Shown here piece after piece: positions 59,359 through 64,000 of a stretch of DNA of 64,000 nucleotides. A program made the translations under genes and the position numbers. Each line of letters begins with the position of its first letter. The first letter of the stretch is position 1. The stretch is from Calliopum simillimum (taxonomy: Eukaryota > Arthropoda > Insecta > Diptera > Lauxaniidae). The notes beneath the pieces are model-generated. The model was not told the DNA's origin and did not search any database. It saw only the letters and a program-made list of their open reading frames with translations. The stretch is taken from positions 26,837,964 through 26,901,963 of the forward strand of contig OX638370.1 of NCBI GenBank assembly GCA_951812925.1, in the 5' to 3' direction.

Positions 59359-60252
59359 TTGGGTATACAACTTAAAAACCGGAATTTTTTTGCGAAATTT
59401 GATGCTTTATTGTGGAAAAATGTTACAATATATTTTATTCAAAGTATTGTCCATTGGAAGCTACAACATTTCCCCATCTTTCAGGCAATTTATGAATTCC
59501 ATCCCAAAAAAATTGCACCGGCTTGGCGGCCAAAAATGAATCGAGCCAATTTTCGATATCTTGAACTTAAGTGAAGCGTATTCCTGATAGGGTATTCTGC
59601 ATCGATCGGAACAAATGGTAGTCTGATGGTGCAAGGTCTGGGCTATAAAGCGGGTGAGGCAAAATTTCCCATCCGTTGTTTTCCGTTGTTTTCCAGGTAA
59701 TTTTTGACTGGGGCAGCAATATGTGGCCGAGCGTTATCGTGGTGGAAAATGATTAACTCATGTCTGGTCGCATACGTTGGCCGCTCTGCCTGGATTTTCA
59801 ATTGGATCAATTGTTGACGATAGAATTGAGCATTAATGGTTTGGCCACCTGGCAACAGCTCATAATGGATCACACCTAGCTGGTCCTGACCAGGACGTTC
59901 TTTGTCTTCGACATCAAAATAACCACTTTTAAACCACTCACGACAGCTTGATTCAGCTGGAGCATAGTCCCCATAAACTTCTACAAGAATGCGATGACTT
60001 TTGGCAGCTGTTTTCTTTGCAAAAAAATGACCCACTAGAACCCCCCGCAAATGCTGTCTTTTTCTCCAATTTTCGAAGTTATTCATCGTGAAAAATAAAA
60101 ATGATGCACACAAGATAAAATTGTTTTGTTGACTGATTTTGACAGCTGTCAAATGTACCTTCAAAATGACATATATGTAAAGTTCGAACTTTCACAAAAT
60201 TGTTAATACGGACATCCACCGTCAAATTCCGGTTTTTAAGTTGTACACCCAA
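59359..60252 (-). mobile_element. Internally deleted mariner (DD34D)
   Basis: The ends are 29-bp inverted repeats starting TTGGGT(A/G)TACAACTTAAAA with one mismatch, both flanked by TA (59,357-59,358 and 60,253-60,254). The element is 894 bp, against about 1.3 kb for full mariners. The start of the TIR resembles the mellifera/capitata-type ends, but the subfamily is inference. Confidence 0.85.
59435..60086 (-). pseudogene. Broken mariner transposase
   Basis: From the Met at 60,086 the N-terminal helix-turn-helix part is present (KKTAAKSHRILVEVYGDYAP, CREWFKSGYFDVEDKERPGQ), with a small loss near FKSG. A deletion of over 100 residues follows, removing the first catalytic Asp. Then come VIHYELLPGGQTINAQFYRQ and [20 protein letters not shown] with the second Asp. 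A 10-bp tandem duplication (GAAAACAACG repeated) near 59,680 shifts the frame. In the shifted frame the third Asp ([13 protein letters not shown]) and the C-terminus to a stop at 59,435 are still readable. The second-to-third spacing is 34, so DD34D. It cannot make active enzyme. Confidence 0.85.
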
Positions 60253-60444
60253 TATTTATTTTTTTTTAAACAATTTCACTTCATATTTGTGTCAATATTA
60301 TATAGTTCTTAACATATTTAAATAAAAGATATCCTAAAAAAGCATCGACATACTTATATTTTTTCCTTAGCGCAAGTTTTTTCATTCTGTGCTCTTCTTT
60401 ACAAAACTTCTTTGAGTTTTTGCAACATACATATGGTTATTTCC
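60253..60444. other. No recognised feature
   Basis: AT-rich right flank of the mariner. Confidence 0.4.
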
Positions 60445-61420
60445 CAATTGACGAACGTGACCGTCGTATGCATTTAAAGTGAAAATGAAACAGATTTTTA
60501 TTTTAGTTTTTATTTTGCATTGTAGCTCTATAGGTAGCACTATAACTACTGCCAACGTTAATAGCAGGCAAAGTTCTGGTTCCCAGATACACGCAAAAAA
60601 AGACACAAAACGAACGTGACAGAAATAGAAGTAGTTTTCGTGCCTATTCAAAGAAAGTCAGAATTCAGCGAAACAAGTCAGAATTTTTTAGTGCGACTAC
60701 TTTTAGAATCTTTTGCAATAATGTTACTTTATAATGTATTTTGTTTGATTCAAATATCTTCTGTACTTTTCTTTGTTTTGATCATAATCTTCATCGATAC
60801 GTGACAATTTGAACGTGACATTTTTTCCTTTATTATTCAATCGTGGAATGATTTGCATATTTATGTATTTGAAGTTTATTTAGTAAGTTTGATTTAAACC
60901 AAATTCAGTTTTGGGAGCAAAAAAATTGTGCACGCTGTTCTGGTGGCAATTGCTTATTTGACAACTGCAACACTTTTAATACTTTTTTACGCATTATTCT
61001 TAAGTTTAAAGAATTTTTTGACTTTGAAGACCACTAAAGAAATTTTACGTAGAATATTTTTGCGGAACACTTTAACCCATTATAACTAAGTCTTTTTGAA
61101 AAAGTTGTCAAAAAAGCTCTAAAACAGGATATAATGGGTTAATGTGTTCTAGGAAAATTTTCCTCGTATGACTTTATTATGACCATAAGATAGCCAGGTT
61201 ATCTAAAATGTAGTTCAAGAATTTTACAGTAGAATGAAATTTCAAAAATACGTTTCTTTTAAGCCGAGAGTGACGAACGTGACCAACTTTAACTTTGTTT
61301 TTTTTAATTGTGTGTATTAAACTATAATTGCACTTAATTTTTGACACACTCTCTGTTTGATTTGCACTTGATTTGTAATGAAATTATGACAAATTATCTT
61401 TTTCAGTGACGAACCGGACA
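60445..61420. repeat. Region with repeated GACGAACGTGAC words
   Basis: ACGAACGTGAC stands at 60,451, 60,610 and 61,273. Weaker forms are TGAACGTGACA at about 60,810 and GACGAACCGGACA at 61,408. Spacings are irregular and all copies point the same way. The dispersed TTAACCCATT repeat (60,990-61,270) lies inside it. It could be one element, but ends are not clear. Confidence 0.4.
60990..61270. repeat. Second copy of the TTAACCCATT...AATGGGTTAA repeat
   Basis: Matches 25,870-26,165 in order: TACGCATTATTCT, then CACTTTAACCCATTATAAC, AACAGGATATAATGGGTTAA, CTCGTATGACTTTATTATGA, TGTAGTTCAAGAATTTTACA. It is diverged but colinear. Confidence 0.55.
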
Positions 61421-61506
61421 GAAAAAATTGGACATTTAATAGGGATTGCATTGTTTTTTTTTATTTTTTATTTTTTTATATCTTTTATGTTTTATGAGAG
61501 ATATTA

Positions 61507-61887
61507 GCCGTGTTTTTTTTGACGCGTATATGCAATTGTGGATACCTTCAAATTGCGATAACTTTTGAACGGTGAGTCGTACGATAAAAAGTCCAAGGAT
61601 CTTTTTCAAGGAGAACCACATGCTCTACAAATAATTTTAATCTTTTGTAAAAAAAAAATAATTATTTAGAAGTTATTTAAAAAAAAGTGATTTTTTGCCA
61701 TTTATCGGCGCTAACCAGTTTTTATAAAATACCTCCTTAAAAATAAATTTTTTTAAATATAAAATGAAAGAGAACGTGATTCTCCATAAAAAAGTTTCTT
61801 AGAGTTCTATTGTGTGACTTACTGTTCATGAGTTATCGCAATTTGAAGGTATCCACAATTGCATATACGCGTCAAAAAAAACACGGC
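61507..61887. mobile_element. MITE with 57-bp perfect inverted ends and TA flanks
   Basis: The first 57 bases (starting GCCGTGTTTTTTTTGACGCG) are exactly repeated in reverse at the right end, and similarity continues inward (GAACGGTGAGTCGTACGATA against GAACAGTAAGTCACACAATA). TA stands on both sides (61,505-61,506 and 61,888-61,889). The length is 381 bp, with no coding capacity. TA duplication points to the Tc1/mariner group. Perfect ends suggest recent activity. Confidence 0.8.
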
Positions 61888-61889
61888 TA

Positions 61890-63240
61890 TTGTGAAACAA
61901 CTTTTGTCATGAATTAATCCTCTTAATGAAGATTATAGAAAAAAAAACACAACTACGTCAAAATTACTAAAAGAAAAAAACTACATTTGTGCAACTTTAG
62001 AGTCGGTTTGATCACCAGGGTTAATGCATTTATGTGTGAATAACCTAATATAGAAACATATAAATGTTTCTCTAATATAATATCATAAAATGATAAGTTT
62101 TCAATTACTTTCGATACTTTGGTCATGGTGGACCTTTTGGCGGAAATGCCGTTATGCTTTTCAAGTTATATTCATTAAGGGAAACAATATCAAAACCATA
62201 TGAATAAATAATTGCATGTTTAACATTTTGTCGCAGATGCATTGAATCTGTTACAATTATAAATGTAATTAAAGCTTTGCATGTTATTGTTAATTGTTTT
62301 GTTATTGTTGTTTTTGTTGTTGCAATTAAAATTGTTGTTGTTGCAACTGAAATGCAATTAATTTAACTGCATTCTTGCTGTTTTGTTGCTGAGTTTTTTT
62401 TAGCTTTTCAATTTTACAAGCTTACAAACAACTTTCAGTAACTTTAAGTGAAACATTAATGAATGAAACAAGTACCTCTACTCTTAGTTCTAACAGAGAT
62501 AAGATAAACACTTAACTATGGCACAAAAAACTGTCGTTATTGCAAAAGCAAAATTTTGTGTTTAATTGTTTTTGGTAACCTGATTCTTTTGCTTTGGAAT
62601 TTAAATGTCGTTCTGTTTTTTTTTTTTTGCACGGTACTTACCCCCAAGTCCATTTGAATTCAAGTCAGCAAACTTAAACGGCATTTGAAGTTCTCTTTTT
62701 ACCCTTCATTGCGCGCTAACAAACGGCAACAATCAAATAAAGTTCAGCCCAACCAAAAAGTATAAAAAATGAAGAAAAAACAGCGAGTTCATTAACCTGG
62801 CTTTTGAATACCGGCAAATGACGAACGATGTTGGTTACATAACAGCAAAAAAAAACTTTTTTTTTAAACATTTTTTTTTGTTTTTAATTTGAAAAAAGCA
62901 AGAAATGTATAATACAAAAAAAAAAAAGCGAGCAAAAACCAAAAATAAAAGAAATATGAGTACAAGTGAAAATAACGACGATAACAAAACAGAGATAAAT
63001 AAAAGTGTGAGATGAAGTTGTAGTAAAAGAAGCGCATTAAATTTGAAAAAAGTGAATGCCAAAAATACGAAAGACCCTTTTACTTAGAAAGATGTTGCTG
63101 AGCATAATCATGCAATTGCAGCAAAATGTACAGTAATATGAGATGTTTAAAGCAACCAGAACAACAGTAAATAAAAAATCTGCTTTTTTGGATATTGGAT
63201 ATAATAAGGGGACCAAAGAAATACAAACATTTGAATGGGT
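61890..63240. other. No recognised feature
   Basis: AT-rich, with TTGTTGTTGTTG runs near 62,310-62,345 and A-runs near 62,846-62,930. Short hydrophobic frames on the minus strand are low-complexity. Confidence 0.45.
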
Positions 63241-63243
63241 TTT

Positions 63244-63457
63244 TTTGAAAGTGGAATAAGTCCACTTTTTCATAAACTGAGATATTAAAGGGTTTGCGTA
63301 CGACTTAATTTAAAAATATTGGTAAGCGTTATTAAACCGGTATTAATTGTTTATCACTGTAAATTAATCAAATTTTGTTATGCTGTAAAAATTTTTACAA
63401 GTGTAATAGAAAATAGTTGAGTTATTGTGGTCCGAATGGACTTATTCCACTTTCATT
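63244..63457. repeat. Short inverted-repeat unit (possible MITE)
   Basis: AAAGTGGAATAAGTCCA at about 63,247 and its complement TGGACTTATTCCACTTT at about 63,438 bound about 210 bp. A further TGACTTATTCCATTTTTAC lies at 63,491. The ends are only 17 bp and no target duplication is evident. Confidence 0.4.
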
Positions 63458-64000
63458 TATAATAAATTTAAAAATTTGTTATAATTTTGTATGACTTATT
63501 CCATTTTTACTCACAAAATATTTTGTAAATTAAAGCAAAGGAAAATTAAAACTTAGAAAAATTTTACTTTCAAACCTTTTGTTGTTTCTTTTCTTTTCTT
63601 TTTGCTCAAGTAGGGCTCTGAAAATTAGTTACAACAACAACAAAAACAAAAAGTTCATATCGGACCTACTTTCGGAGATATAGCCTTTAGAAGATTGAGA
63701 TATATCTTTTATAAAAATTATTATAAGTTGGGAATCCCTGAAAAGATTTTAATAATATTAGTGTCATACAAAAGATATGTTAACTTTCTACAAAATCAAC
63801 CTTCGAAAAATTTTAATCCGAGTCGTGGTTTTAGAGATATTGCAGATTTTCAGAAATTTTTACCATTTTTTTTTTTTTAAAACCATTTTTTTTTCCAAAA
63901 AGTGTATCATTAATGCATAGTTTTAGTAACATTTTATAAAAGCCCAATTTATTTGCTTTCATTTGACATGTAATTTGTACCTGATTTCCTGCACTATCAT
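63458..64000. other. No recognised feature
   Basis: AT-rich to the window end. The + frame at 63,695-63,880 is unsupported. Confidence 0.45.

Noticed and set aside
62835..63273. Hydrophobic minus-strand frames resembling membrane proteins
   Set aside because: They arise from A-rich runs and lack start context or similarity.

Overview
The window is nuclear DNA of a fly (Diptera), most likely a tephritid fruit fly or a relative. The evidence is the high AT content, an intron-style landscape with almost no long reading frames, a cyclophilin very close to Drosophila Cyp1, DINE-1/mini-me-type repeats, and an intact DD41D transposon of the rosa type, a family first described from Ceratitis rosa. 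The species assignment is inference.

Host genes are few. An apparently intact cyclophilin gene with a mitochondrial-type leader lies at 22.3-23.0 kb on the + strand, probably behind a spliced 5' UTR. A convincing first coding exon, with a strong start context and a GTAAGT donor, lies at 35,486-35,614 on the + strand; its gene must continue to the right through a very long intron. Promoter- or 5' UTR-like low-repeat blocks near 8.6-9.7 kb, 14.6-15.2 kb and 34.9-35.5 kb could be alternative starts of one large gene, but this is not proven.

Everything else is intergenic or intronic DNA packed with mobile elements. At 0-5 kb there is an unassigned block, two tRNA-like sequences, a Helentron-type element and a CGCCGCA motif cluster. 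At 5-8.5 kb there is a TIR element with TGTGGTATA repeats, a dead DD37E Tc1-like element and an inverted Helentron-type copy. At 10-14 kb there is a dead Tc1-like element, a 745-bp palindrome and a GACCAAG-type MITE. At 15-20 kb there are MITEs, a foldback and a third Helentron-type copy. At 23-30 kb there are dispersed repeats, a LINE RNase H tail and a 1.2-kb inverted-repeat element. At 32-34 kb there is a degraded LINE reverse transcriptase.

The intron after the 35.5 kb exon carries long arrays of short motifs (36.2-37.6, 37.8-38.5, 39.2-40.0 and 44.0-44.9 kb), RTE-like LINE tails, foldbacks at 45.9-46.5 and 47.9-48.6 kb, a nested cluster at 49.8-52.0 kb (GACCAAG element, intact rosa transposon, and a palindrome built from GGGCGTT repeats), a GTTTAGCAACAAT array at 54.7-55.7 kb, a MITE at 56.8 kb, a deleted mariner at 59.4-60.3 kb and a MITE with 57-bp perfect ends at 61.5 kb.

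The least explained structures are the GGGCGTT palindrome (with a second fragment at 32.3 kb), the TGTGGTATA TIR element and the intronic motif arrays. No CRISPR arrays, rRNA or bacterial-type operons were seen.
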